A DNA stretch of 64,000 nucleotides from Cordilura impudica (Eukaryota; Arthropoda; Insecta; Diptera; Scathophagidae): positions 162,501 through 226,500 of the forward strand of contig CAVMKG010000306.1 of NCBI GenBank assembly GCA_963682025.1, written 5' to 3'. Positions 45,966 to 57,470 of the stretch are shown here, piece after piece; positions within the stretch are counted from its first letter, which is position 1; every line of letters starts with the position of its first letter. The notes under the pieces were generated by a model, which saw nothing but the letters and a program-made list of their open reading frames with translations, was not told where the DNA came from and did no database searches. A program made the translations under genes and the position numbers.

Positions 45966-47236
45966 ACTGCTATATACTCATTTTCTTCCAAATTTGATTT
46001 TCTTTCGCTCAGATATGCTGCCTGCTGTTTTGCAATAAATGAATAAGGTAATAGAATTTCAAGTTTTTCACATAGGGAATCCACAAAAACGTCGGCTTGG
46101 CCAATCATGGTCTCCAAATTATCCCTATCTACACTTACCCATTGTTTATATGTTATTTCATCAATATCATTTTGCTCTAGTAATTGATTTAGTTTTGCTT
46201 TTAAATTTTCAATTCCTGGACACTTGTTACATTTACGTAGGTGACACTTTGAAGAAGATGGAATGCATGTCATTTGTTTCAAACAATCTTTGTAACATTC
46301 AAGCTGATAATTCGGAACACCAGCAGTTAATTTTTTTAAATTTATGGCATCAATCATCAGCTTCACATTTTGATGCTTTGTACAAACACACACGTTATGA
46401 GATCCACTCGCATTTGCTAGAATTATATTCCTCGGACGAAGTTGGCAAAACTTGGAAATACCTATTTTTATTCCATCATGTCGTTCCTTGAATAAGGCGT
46501 ACATTTCTCTTAAGTTTCCAAGCAAAAGTCTTTTATTTTTCCTGACTTTTGTACCATTTTCAAAAAAAGACACGAAATCTTTCTGTCCGGGCATACACCT
46601 GCTGACGTCATCGGATTCATAAAAGGATTTTACTAAATTGCTTGTCACTGGTGAAATTGGACTTGCCAGTTTTGGGTTAGGCGTACTCACAACACCCTTT
46701 GTTTCAACCAAATGCTTAACTTTTCGCGCGATATAGTTTGTAACCAGGAATTCTTCCTCAATTTTATGTATTGCCCAGCTTTTTGGTAAAATTGTTAGCA
46801 GTTGGATTTTCTCGCTATTTTTTGTTTTAAACTTTTCTTTTAATTGTTCTATTATTTCGGATTGTGGGCACATATGCGAAGTTGATTGTGCTGAACCGTG
46901 GAAAATTTTGTCTTGAATCGAATCACTTATTTTCCTGAATTTTCCATCTCTGTACCGTTTTTGATGTAACTTCTTCTTTTTTATCGGTGATTGTTCCAGA
47001 TACGGTAAAGATTGATTTAATTTTGAAATAGCAACTTCTTCCGTGACTGACGCAATGTCATCTTCTTCCGTGCCTGACGCAATGTCATCGAAAGTATCTA
47101 CATTTTCGTTTATGTCTGAACCTTCTTCCAAATTAGATTTATTAGATTTCTTCAGATGCGAAAATTTTATTCTACATGTCCCACAAATTTTATTTGAGAT
47201 CGTAATGTTTTTATCCTTAGTATACTTAGCATCCAT
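45827..47236 (-). pseudogene. Sola-like transposase, N-terminal frame
   Basis: 469 codons from MDAKYTKDKNITISNKICGT. The start has a CGTC pair, then an acidic stretch with a repeated DDIASGTEEDDIASVTEE. The middle carries a long regulator-like region with KNKRLLLGNLREMYALFKER and SKFCQLRPRNIILANASGSH. A Cys-rich module follows (CVCTKHQN, ECYKDCLKQMTCIPSSSKCH, CNKCPG), probably zinc-binding. The end reaches the first catalytic Asp in AVCDFSEN (D426), after which the frame runs out of register. A clean start with no rival upstream ATG in frame supports this Met. One frameshift only, so the copy is young. Confidence 0.8.
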
Positions 47237-48307
47237 TCTTGGACTTGTCTTAAACTTTTATTGCACCCAGTGTGACCGGATTTTTTAAAAGGATTACAGC
47301 AAAATGTTGAATGGAATGGCATATTTTTTTTTTAAAATACCACAACCGAATGAATTGTGCACGACTTTTTTGTATTGACAATAATTATAATTTATTTAAA
47401 TATTTAGTCTCTTTTTTTTTGTTTTTTCAAACGATCAAGTCACTTTAACACTATAACACTTTGACGTTTAGCACTTATGAAATCTAGTATTCAACTGAAG
47501 TTTGACTTACAGTCTCTGAACGATTTATACTGTTTTTTTTGGTACAAAAAATAGATTACAGGTAAAAAAATACACGCCTTGCTTTTCTTGAATTGGAAAA
47601 TTTGCGTGAACTACGGGTCATAAAATGTTTTTTAAATAGGGACTGAATTTGCTACTGCCAATAAGCCGACCACAGGTCATAAAATATTTGTAAATTTTTT
47701 GTGTGAACAGGCAATAAATATTTCGTCTAGGTTGTAAAGTCAAAAAAGTTCCGTTACATTTGATATGTCCTTCTTTTTGTAATTTGTCACCTTTTTGTAT
47801 TTTGGTACATTTCATGAAATAAATAAACCTTCGCCTGCTTTTTTCTTAATAACTCATGTTGTAATAAAGACTCCACATTGAAATTTGACAGACTTGTACA
47901 AAACATAATAAGAATTAACATATATTTTTTTGAAATTTTTAAAAATATTGATTTTCGAGAAATATCCTTTGGAAATTTTAGTCCTTTTTTATTTACATTA
48001 TCCTTGATCGAAAATTTGAAAAAAATTTTTTTTTGGAATGGCGCATGTTTTAGTCTGTAAAATGAGCCCTTGATTATTAACGTACAATGAATACTTTTCG
48101 AGATATTAAAAATTGTGTTAAGGTATCTGAGTGCATTTTTATTGATTTTTGCCAACTTGGAATGGCCATAATTCTCAAAATACGAGAGCTACGACACTGA
48201 AAGTTGGCAAACGCTATTATTATGTTTAACTTTCCCTTCGTACCAAAATTCATCCAATTCGAAATCGGTGCGGTCAACTCATTGGTTGATTTCATATGTT
48301 TTTACCC

Positions 48308-49165
48308 AGATCCACCATCCCCTCTAAAAATATTACGCTCAACTATAGATTATGCATCAATAATATATTTATCTGCAAATCAAAGAGACTTAATGACTTT
48401 GGATCCTATTTTGAATACAGGCATAATACTTTCTGTAGGAGCTTTTAAAACCAGCCCGGTTAAAAGTATGCAAGTAATATCGTCATGTCTAAGAAGACTA
48501 AAAAAGTCATCCTCTCTATGATAAGATCACAAATACTACAATGATAAACCAAACAAGATCAAAAAACACAAAATATTCTCCTTTTTATCTAATGGCTCTT
48601 GATGAATTCAATAAAATCATATCAAACTACACCATCAATACTGATACCATAGAGAACGAACTTCATTCACTTATTGAACCCTGGGAAATAAATACAGAAA
48701 TAAATATAGATTTTTCACTTGCTTACAGTAACAAACGAGATATGAACCCTGTGGAGATACAACAGAAATTCTTAGTATTAATTAATGCCACATATCATAA
48801 TCATAGCTTCGTTTTTACTGGGTTCGCAGTCTTTAGTGAACATCTAGTAATAAAAAAACGTATTTACAATTTTTTTTTTTTTCAATATATACCAGTGAGC
48901 TACTAGCAATTAAAACCTGTGTTGAAAACCTTGAAAATATCGATCAAAAAATCCTTATTATATTTGATAGTAAGTGTGCATTAGAAGGTCTAAATGACCC
49001 ATTTAATAAAAACATAATTGTTCAACAAATAAGAACATTAACCACATCACTATATAATAACGAAATAAAGTTTCTATGGATTTCAAGCCAATTTGCAAAA
49101 AAAAATTCTTTAAATGACCCAATTTAAGAATTTAAATATCAATTCTCAGACAATCAATTAACAAA
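48308..49165 (+). pseudogene. Jockey-like LINE, piece 3 of 3: thumb/RNase H region
   Basis: Directly after AGAT the LINE continues: LKILRSTIDYASIIYLSANQ, then LDPILNTGIILSVGAFKTSP. After a frameshift near 48505 comes a 121-codon frame (48541-48906), then ELLAIKTCVENL (48900 on) and IIFDSKCALEGL. The last two carry the Glu and Asp of an RNase H fold. The first motif is damaged: SFVFT is joined straight to GFAVF (about 48808-48832), so the usual DGSK segment with its catalytic Asp is deleted. Translation decays after SLNDPI (49125). The LINE is dead by several independent lesions. Confidence 0.85.
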
Positions 49166-49189
49166 TATGATTTTGAAGGCGGTAAGAAA

Positions 49190-50270
49190 TATCGCCCAAA
49201 ATAAAAATACGAAATTTCGCCCAAAAAAAAGGAAAAACAACCCAAAAAAGAAACGAAAAATCACCCAAATATGAAAAACGATTTTTTGCCCAAAATAAAA
49301 GAAAAATCACCCAAATTATGAAAAATGTTCTTTATTTTCAAATGAAAACATCCATTGCTTCTTCAGCAGCTGCGCGACGATATGGACAGAAGTACTGGTT
49401 TAAACCTTCAGCCAAACTTTTTGCTTGCAATTTAAGTACGCACTCATTGCAGTATTTCAAATGACGGCAAAGCATAAATACTGTATTGGAAGATTGCGCC
49501 TAATTGCTTGGTGGAAATGAAACCAGCAACCGTAGTGTTTTGCGTTATGAAATTTTTTTTTAAAGAATTTTGCAATGCAGTTTCAAAGTTGGCCATGAAA
49601 CTATATACCTCCAAATTAAATATATTATTATTTATGTAATTGAATAGATGTGCGTAACACTTTTTGGTTTTTTTTATCCATTAAAACAAATATGAAGGGA
49701 AATATCTGTTGGGAAAAAACAATTAGCGTTTTTAAAGTTATTTGTAAGATTTATTGATTCATTTTGTTTCTATTGCGGAGAATGAGAATCGCGCGAATTT
49801 TAGTAAAAATTTTATACTTTTAGTTTTTACTTTTGTTAAAATTTTTCATTTTTAGTTTTTCTTTTTAAATTTCTTTATGCGCTTTTTCCCGAAAATTTTT
49901 TAATTTTGTCCAAAAATCGCGCGATTTTTTTTTTTTTTTACAAATTTTTCATTTTCAGTTGGTACATATTTTTTATGTCCAAAGTGTTTACAACCAAACA
50001 AAACTAATCCTTCCCATTTATGGATAAAAACGTACTGACCTTTTCATCAAAGTAATCAACGTGAATTACCGACAGTTGTTTGAAAACTCCAAATGGAACA
50101 ATTTTGGGCCATTTTTCATGTTATTTTTTTGGTGATTTTTGATAATGAAAAATTACTCAATTTTATTAAACGAAATTAAACCTAAAAATAACGAAAAAAA
50201 ACCCAATAAATTTCAGTGTTTCTTCATATGAAATTTAACGTAATTTTGTATGGAATTTTTTTGGGCGACT
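49190..50270. mobile_element. Unclassified element with CGCCCAAAA ends
   Basis: The left side carries repeated ATCGCCCAAAATAAAAA, TTTCGCCCAAAA, AATCACCCAAA words (49190-49315). The right side carries the inverses (TTTTGGGCCATTTTT, TTTTTTTGGGCGACTTTTAT, 50105-50270). The repeated subterminal words point to a DNA transposon with transposase-binding motifs. The interior is AT-rich, with a RING-like coding remnant listed separately. It starts where the LINE decays and ends where a DINE-like copy starts. Confidence 0.5.
49345..49490 (-). pseudogene. RING-like coding remnant
   Basis: The minus strand reads FMLCRHLKYCNECVLKLQAK and then SLAEGLNQYFCPYRRAAAEE. The spacing C..H...C..C, then C-P, fits the second half of a C3HC4 RING finger (L.C.H..YC..C, CP.C). 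The last Cys would be Arg (CPYR). The first half is not visible and stops lie upstream. A remnant of a captured or element-encoded RING protein is possible; chance similarity cannot be excluded. Confidence 0.35.
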
Positions 50271-50274
50271 TTTA

Positions 50275-51029
50275 TTATACCCCTATACCACTATGTGGTT
50301 TGGATATAATGACTTTGTGCTGCTGTTTGTAACAACCAAAAATATTTGACCTAGACCCATCTTTAATTATACCGATCGAATCAGAATCACTTTCTGAGTT
50401 GATTTAACAATGTCCGTCCGTCCGTCCGTCCGTCTGTGTGTCCATGTAAACCTTGCAATCAAACTGCAGGTCGCAAATATGAATATATTTTGATGAAATT
50501 TGGTATATAAGCTTTTCTCAGCCATGGGATGAACCCTATTGAAATTGGTGAGAATCGGTCCATGTTCAGACCTAGCCCCCATACAAATTACCCTTATGAA
50601 ATCGACATAAATTGCCATAGGATCCAAATTGTCATATAGATCTTACTCAAATTGGGTTTGTATGCGTTCATTACATCCACTAATGAGTAGTCCAAAAATG
50701 CTCCCTTTGGCCCCATATAGAGCTGCTTCCCGATATTCACTTAAATCTATTAAAAAACAAAAATATTGCACTGATTCTTCTCAAATTTTGTTTGTATATG
50801 TTTTTGCAAAATACAAGAGACGTTACCAACCATGGTCAGGATTGGTCCATTTTTGGACCTAGTCCCCATATAGATATAGCATCCGATATGAACTTTTTCA
50901 AAATTTTTTTTCAAATTTGGTTTTTGCTTATTTTCTATGTCCAGTTAGTTGGGCCTAAGAGATAGGGTTTAAAAACGCATGGTATAGGGTATCGTATAGT
51001 CGGTCTAGACCGACTATAATTTTCTTACT
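50275..51029 (+). mobile_element. DINE-1/INE-1-like element (family C), copy 2, fuller
   Basis: This copy begins TTATACCCCTATACCACTAT and includes four GTCC(G) repeats plus GTCTGTGTGTCC (50411-50442). It ends with GGTATAGGGTAT (inverse of the start) and a perfect 24-bp palindrome (50995-51018, TATAGTCGGTCT plus its complement), then AATTTTCTTACTTG. The terminal palindrome plus inverted TATACCC motifs and GTCY microsatellite fit a DINE-1-like Helentron derivative. About 755 bp, no gene. The frames at 50367-50627 (-) and 50629-50862 are spurious. Confidence 0.8.
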
Positions 51030-51990
51030 TGTTTAATTTTCATTTTTAATTTTTAATTTTTTATTTGTCATTTTGCCCTTTTCCATTTTTAATTTTTCGT
51101 TTTTCAGTTTTAATTTTTCATTCTTTATTTTTAATTTTTTCATATTCCACTTTTCATTTTTCGTTTTTCATTTTCATTATTTATTTTTCCTTTTTTTATT
51201 TTTCTTTTTTTATTTTTTTAATTTTTCATTCTTTATTTTTAATTTTTTATTTTTTATTTTTAATTTTTCGTTTTTCATTTTTCATTTTTAATTCTTATTT
51301 TTTTATTTTTCATTTTCATATTTTATTTTTTATTTTTCGTTTTTCCTTTATTATTTTTAATTTTATTATTTTTAATAGCCGATAGCCTAAGTTGCTAGTG
51401 CTTTAACTGTAAGATTTATTATAATTTAAATTGTAATAAATATCTAATAAATAAAATAAATAATTATTTTTAATTTTTTTAATTTATTTTTCAGTTTTTA
51501 TTTTTCATTTTTCGTTTTTCAATTTTCATTTTTAATTTTTTATTTTTTATTTTTTATTTTTTATTTTTTATTTTTTATTTTTTATTTTTTATTTTTTATT
51601 TTTTATATTTTATTTTTTTTTTTTTATTTTTTATTTTTTATTTTTCATTTTTATTTCTAATTTTTCATTTTTAATTTTTCGTTTTTCATTTTTCATATTT
51701 TATTTTCCATTTTTTATTTTGTATTTTTCATTTTTCATTTTTTATATTTAATTTCTAATTTTGTACTTTTAATTTTTCATATTTTTTTTTTCATTTTTAA
51801 TTTTTTTGTCATTTCTAATTTTTCATTTTTTATTTTTAATTTTTTATTTTTTATTTTTCATTTTTCGTTTTCATTTTTCGCTTTTCGTTTTTCATTTATT
51901 ATTTTTAATTTTTTATTTTTCATTTTTCATTTTTAATTTTTCATTTTTATTTTTAATTTTTCATTTTCTTACGCTCACATGTTACGCTGT
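51030..51990. repeat. TTTTTCA/TTTTTAA low-complexity tract, probable family B remnant
   Basis: The stretch has the same character as 1-1490 and 60230-60775. A short non-repeat island is at 51376-51470. The right edge is CTTACGCTCACATGTTACGC, a word from the family B 3' region, but the terminal GATGTTTACACATC is missing. Phe-rich frames (51065-51385 and others) are artefacts of the repeat. Confidence 0.8.
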
Positions 51991-53804
51991 AAGCAAATAA
52001 CGTACCGATATTTTGTAACTCAGAAAAATATATTGCATGAAATGTTGAATCGTGTGTCTGCAAGAGAATATAAATTGCTTAAATTTGTTTCAAATATTTA
52101 ATTTGACAAAAAAATATTTTTTAAACTCACATTTACTTTTTTCTATTGATGGTTTTTTATTTGAGACTGCATTTTTATTTATAAATCCGGAACTAAGATG
52201 AACTCACTACTGCGCTAAAGCTCTGAAGAATATTTTCAGCATGAACATATATGTAATGCCCTTTGTCATATTAAAACTTGCAGCGAAACGACTTTTATAG
52301 TTGTATGTCATCGTGATGAGCCGCAATTGTGAGTTTTATTTTCTCATTCCGCTCCGCCATATTTTGGGTGTTACAAAAGGCAAAGTACAAAGTCCTTGCA
52401 TATTTATTAGTTCAGTAAAGTTCGTCTTTGAAGCAATTTTTAATTATTTCTCTGGAAGTGAGTAAAACTTGTTAATTTTATTCTAAACAGAAGTTCCGAC
52501 TATTTAGTTCTAGCGGGAGTTTAGAGAATGTTTAATGTTGTGTTATTCAAAGGACGTCTGTGTAATAATTTTGGACTGATTGTTAGTGGGTGTAGTAGAA
52601 AAACATCATCAAGCTTTTTATTATCATCTGTTTCTTAGAGTAATTGAAGCTCAATCTGTTAATTGAGTTGATCAAAACTGATCAAGTAAATTTCCATTTT
52701 CAGCCTTTAGATTGAATAGCAGATTTAAATAGGACAACGGATAGACAGCCATAGTTTAATTGATTCAAATCGCTTTTTGACTTAGAGTCGAAGATTTAAA
52801 AAAATATAGAAACTTATTTAGCTTTCTTACATTCCACTTACAGTTTTATATTAGTTTTATAAATTTTTTTTTATTATTTTACTTAAATTTTTATTTAAAA
52901 ATTTTGAAATATGATTTACACAAATATAAATCTCTGAATGTCTGACAAAAGAATAAAAAGCTAAAAACACAGCCGGGAAAAAGTTTTAAACATTTTAAAT
53001 AATATGTTTGTTTGATTACGATACGATACGAGTAAACAATAGTCGGGGTGATTTAAAAGATTTAAAAATTTCAGCAAACACACGCACACACACACACACA
53101 CCATATTTAGCAAACAGGAAGTTACATCATCAGTATATCGTTGTAGTATATTTTCATTTATTTATTCGTTGTTGTTTTCCATTTGCTTCACTCTCATTAT
53201 TATTATTATTATTATTGTTGTTGTTTATATAATGATGATGTACATCTTGGTGTTGTTGTTTCTATTTTACATAAATATAGATGATGGCAAAGTTTGCTGT
53301 ACGAAGTTTCATTTTACAAACAAAGGATTCCGTATTACTCGTACGTACGTACATATACAGCGATTATAATTGGCGTGATATATTTATTTATGTTGTTTTA
53401 CAATTTTTAGTCACGTAATTTGCGCCACACTGCGTACAAGAAATATTTAATGTGACAAGTAAAAACGCGCTGAAAAACACAGCAACAATATTCATTTTCT
53501 ACTTTTACGAATACGAACTACAGTTGTTTGAAATCAACACGCTGGAATTATTTTTTTTTCTTTTTAACGATACATCATTAATTAAACGTTTATAACAATG
53601 AAATGTTTTAACGGGAAACGTTTAAAATGAGTTTCCTTTGTGCAGCAAAAAAAAAAATAAAAAATAAAACCCGCTTATATAAAATGTAATGACCAGAACA
53701 CAGCGATGTGAAGTTTTTTTAAGCAAAAAGAATAAAACAGTACCCCGAAAAGCGCTAAATTAGAATGAAAGCAAATACGCAAAAACTGCTAAAAAGCACC
53801 AAGT
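51991..53804. other. AT-rich stretch with microsatellites, no gene recognised
   Basis: (CA)n with ACGC start at about 53080-53102; (ATT)n then (GTT)n at 53197-53226. No coding domain in the small frames at 53008-53369. Confidence 0.55.
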
Positions 53805-54030
53805 ACGAGGTCGGTTTGGAAAGTTCTTAGCCTAACAATGAAAGAGAATAGTTAGGTTTTCAAAAATATTTTCATTTCTCAGTATAATGCTTATCTAGCA
53901 ATTCGATCCCTTGGTTAAAATAGTTTTCCTCAAGGTCTTCAAAATAGTGGTTTACAGCTGTAACTGCATCTTCATTTGAGGTAAAACGCTTGCCAGCAAG
54001 GGGATTTTCTTAGATTTGGGAATAGCTAAA
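53805..54030 (-). pseudogene. mariner 3' fragment, same family as the 11.8-kb copy
   Basis: The left edge TACGAGGTCGGTTTGGAAAG, TTCTTAGCC, is a mariner-type terminal repeat beginning at TA. The minus-strand interior matches the 3' portion of the copy at 12760-12975: the end CCTAACTATTCTCTTTCATT, and AACTATTTTAACCAAGGGAT against AACTATTTTAATCAAGGGAC. It stops inside the transposase C-terminus at about 54030. It supplies the terminal repeat that the other copy lost. Confidence 0.8.
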
Positions 54031-54299
54031 GATATCCAACCCATTAAAATAATTTAAAAAAAATAATTAATTTGATAAAATTATGATAAAAAATGTATTT
54101 GTAAAATTTAAATATTTTTATTTTAAGCATATAAGTTACTTAAATAAAATATTACATCTCTTGCAATAAAAAGGAGCTTCTGATAATTGTGTACTAAAAT
54201 TGATAAAGTACCTTTCGATCAACACTGATATCACATATACCATGTTTACCATCACTAGATAAATCAGCTGATTTTGTTTTTATTTTCATTTCATATTTA

Positions 54300-56120
54300 T
54301 TGTCTTGTGTGTGTTTTTTTAACTAGTAATAAAATCCAAAATATGTAAAAAAAAAAAGAAAATATGAAGTTATATGAATTTCGGATTTACATTTGTAAAA
54401 AATAACGATATTGTAATGGCTCAGTATGTAATTTGCTTCAAAACCCTTTCCAATGATGCTATGAAACCAACAAAATTAGAGAGGCGTCTAATTACAAACC
54501 ACCCACAATTTAAAGATAAAAATGCTGATTTTTTGCCTCTAAAATCAGATCACTGAATAAAGTAAGATTGGACTCCACAGGTGATTTAAATATTGAACAG
54601 GAAAGCGCTATGGAGACTTCCTACAAAATAGCAATATTAATTGCAAAAAACAAAAAGCCACCCAAAATTGGAGAAGACTTGATCAAACCTTGTATTGCCG
54701 CAGTTGGTAACGTAATGCTTGATGCAGCCAAGAAAGATAAGCTGATGAAAGTAGCTGTGTCAAATAACACTGTCAAAAGAAGAATTAATGATTTTCCACA
54801 AAATATTAAGTAACAGTTATTAGAAAAAAATTAAGAGTTCATCACTCATTGCTCTGCAATGTGCTGAAACCACAGACGTTTCTTATTCAAGCCAACTTTT
54901 ATTTTATTACAGATTTATTGCAGAAAATGAATCTTGTGACGAGCTTTTATTTATGAAAGCATAGCCTACAACATAAAAAGGAACTGATATTTTTCAAACC
55001 CTTTCTGATTTTTTAATGAAAAACAATATTCTCTAGAAAAAAAGTAGTGGGAATATGCACTGATGGAGCACCGTCAATGATGGGTTCTCAATCTGGGTTT
55101 TTAAAATTTGCCAAAGATATGAATAAAGATATGATTGTGTCACACTGCATAATTCATTGACAATCACTTGCTGCTAAAACCCTTCCAGATGAACTGAAAA
55201 GTGCTCCGCAGACTGCAATGGATGTCGTTAATTTTGTTAAGACCAGTGCATGGAGAACTACAATTCTTGGAGTGCTATGTCAAGATCTCAATGCAGAGCA
55301 AATAAATTATTTTTCCACATAGAGGTGCGCTGGCTTTCAAAAGGAAATATGCTGAAAAGGTTGTTTGAATTAAAAACTGAGCTTGAATTTTTTTTTTGAA
55401 AGAAAAAAGTGGCAATCTTTATGAAAGATTTACGGATGCAACATTTATTTTTTATTTCACATACATTACTGATTTTTTTGAAGCATTAAACAACCTTAAC
55501 TTGAAATTACAAGGCAATCAAATGAATATTTTAATAGTATTTGATTCAATTAATGCTTTTATGTCTAAAATTTTGCTGTGGAAATGTTGTCTTTTCCGCT
55601 TCTTCATGATATCATGTGTACCTGCGATATCGAAAATATAAATTTAAAAAGTGTAATTAAAAAACATTTAGATACGCTGCATGGTGAATTCGCCAGATAT
55701 TTTCCAGAGTTCGAAACGGAATCTTGGCATACTAATTTACTTCGCAATCCTTTTAATGTGATTATCGGTGATATACCCGATGCCTTTCAAAAAGCATTAA
55801 TGAGCTTATGGAAATAGAGACATTCTGGCTGAAATATTAAAAAGTGTATCCGCATGTTGGATCTGAATCATTGAAACTTTTAATTCAGTTTTCAACAACA
55901 TATTTATGTGAAACCAGCTTTTCTGCCTTTTTATGCATTAAAAATAAGTACCGCTCACGTTTGGATGTTGAAAGCGATATTAGATGTGCGCTATCCAAAA
56001 TATCTCCAAACATTACAGACCTTGTCAAGCAAAAGGATTTTATCAGACTTTAAAAATATGAATCTTATTATACAATATTTGAAATTATATTTTATTTTTA
56101 ATAGACTTTTATGCTTGTGT
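54300..56120 (+). pseudogene. hAT transposase (BED-finger type), decayed
   Basis: The BED-finger region is at 54374-54556: AQYVICFKTLSNDAMKPTKL and ERRLITNHPQFKDK, with the first Cys (Tyr) and one His (Arg) lost. The next block is ESAMETSYKIAILIAKNKKP, PKIGEDLIKPCIAAVGNVML and VSNNTVKRRINDFPQNIK (54568-54813). Broken frames then give ALQCAETTDVSYSSQLLFYY, RFIAENESCDELLF, CTDGAPSMMGS (about 55058-55090) and LPDELKSAPQTAMD. The C-terminal dimerisation (hATC) block is SLKLLIQFSTTYLCETSFSA with IKNKYRSRLDVESDIRCALS (55844-56053). It resembles ZBED5/SCAND3-type hAT proteins. At least five stops or shifts make it inactive. Confidence 0.88.
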
Positions 56121-56228
56121 TAGTTAAAAATGTATTTTAAGTTTCAAAGCAATTTTTGAAGTGATATTTTATGTTTCAACTGATTACAAATGTGATCTCA
56201 TGTATTTATTATTTTAGTTATTATTTCT

Positions 56229-56444
56229 ATATCGATGGCTTAATATAAAAAGGCCCTAACTCGATTTTTGTACTTTAGATATTAAAAAAAAGTTTTAATG
56301 CAATTTTTAATAAAAAGAGGTAACACATTTTTGGAAATTATATAAAACTTTCTTTGTATCAAAAATTTTACGGATTTTATTAAGTTTTTCCTGTCAAGTA
56401 TCAAAAAATCGAGTTAAGGCCTTTTTATATTAAGCCATCGATAT
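56229..56444. mobile_element. Short MITE with about 40-bp TIRs
   Basis: ATCGATGGCTTAATATAAAA, AGGCCCTAACTCGATTTTT at the left is mirrored by AAAAAATCGAGTTAAGGCCT, TTTTATATTAAGCCATCGAT at the right, with one or two mismatches. Total about 215 bp. Flanking TA at both ends is compatible with a TA duplication, but the ends are themselves TA-rich. It lies in the hAT 3' region. Confidence 0.8.
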
Positions 56445-56967
56445 ATTTTAATTTTTATTTAGTACTAGCTGTTTTTACCCGGTCTTGCCCGGAATATGCT
56501 TACCAGGCGCTGAGTACTTAGTCCCCAATTAAAAAATTCCCCAATAAAATGAACTTTCTCCCTAAAAATTTGTATGGGCAGTAAATTCATTTTTATTTCA
56601 ATTAAAAATTTTTTGATTTTTTAATTTAGAAGTTTTTTATAAGATGCTGCAGCAAAAATGCTTCAAAAATAAGCGGCGAAACCGCTTTAAGTTTTTTTTT
56701 CAGTTTATTTATAAACAACAAATATAACGGAATGGTTCGCAAATTAAAGGAATCGGAACTTTTAAAAGCTGAATTACTTCATTCAATAAGTGATCATCAT
56801 TGAGCAGAGACATCAAATTTAAGTTTCAGAAATGAAAGACTAATGCGACGTTTAATATTGTGTCGCAAGGTTTCTTTTTAAGCAACTGCTTATAGTATAT
56901 GTGTGGCCTCTTTTGATCAACAGGTAATTATTTCACATACGTAGATAAAATTTATCATACGACATTT

Positions 56968-57470
56968 CACTATGCTGTGTTCCGCGAGCGAGTCGCGTCC
57001 GCGCGTTTGGCAGCCACACCCGTGCTGCCGCGCAGTTGTTGTCAACTTATTTTAATCGCCAAAATGTATTTTTCAGATCATTGCAATATTTTAGCTGAGC
57101 TGTGTTCCGCGAGCGCGTCGCGTCCGCATCCGTCGCGTCCGCATCCGTCGCGTCCGCGTCCGCGAGCCTCGCGCCGCTTCCTCGCAGCTACTACCCGTGC
57201 TGCCGCTTAGTTCTCGTTAACTTATTTTAATTCCTAAAACATATTTTTTAGAGCATTGCGATATTTTAGGTGAGCTGTGTTCCAAGAGCGCGTCGCGTCC
57301 GCATCCGTCGCGTCCGAGTCAGCGGTCGCGCACCGCGCGCCGCTTCCGCGCGTTTGACAACCACACCTGTGCTGCCGCGAAGCTGTTGCCAACTTAATTG
57401 TCAAAATATATTTTTGAGATCATTCCGATATTCTAGCTAAGCTGTATTCCCCGTGCACATAGCTTCCGCG
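56968..57470. repeat. GC-rich, CpG-dense tandem repeat
   Basis: Three to four imperfect units of about 130-180 bp, each with GAGCTGTGTTCC, GCGAGCGCGTCGCGTCCGC, a CCGTGCTGCCGC block and an AT-rich tail (AACTTATTTTAAT, TATTTTTCAGATCATT). CGCGTCCGCATCCGT is itself reiterated. GC content far exceeds the surroundings. Confidence 0.85.

Larger units (their letters stand above)
44597..48307 (-). mobile_element. Sola-like DNA transposon with 4-bp target duplication
   Basis: The element is 3711 bp, flanked by AGAT at 44593-44596 and 48308-48311. Outer ends are GGGTAAAAACATATGAAATC and its inverse. The inverted repeats are long, about 580 bp (44597-45180; 47730-48307). Within them about 80 bp near each outer end (44621-44700; 48205-48283) does not match, while the inner about 430 bp is nearly identical. 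That gives mirror-image 122-codon frames at 44761-45129 and 47787-48155, which are not genes. A 4-bp duplication, GGG ends and the transposase type fit Sola best; Chapaev or Ginger types also make 4-bp duplications. Confidence 0.85.

Noticed and set aside
46039..46491. A 150-codon plus-strand frame opposite the Sola-like transposase
   Set aside because: Shadow of the minus-strand transposase.
44761..48155. A pair of 122-codon proteins at 44761-45129 (+) and 47787-48155 (-)
   Set aside because: They are mirror images inside the long inverted repeats of the Sola-like element, low in complexity, with no domain.
50411..50442. GTCC/GTCT tract as a standalone regulatory microsatellite
   Set aside because: It recurs in the same place within DINE-like copies, so it belongs to the element.
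56977..57210. An Arg/Ala/Ser/Pro-rich 77-codon frame as an RS- or PRM-like protein
   Set aside because: It is the GC-rich tandem repeat read in one frame.
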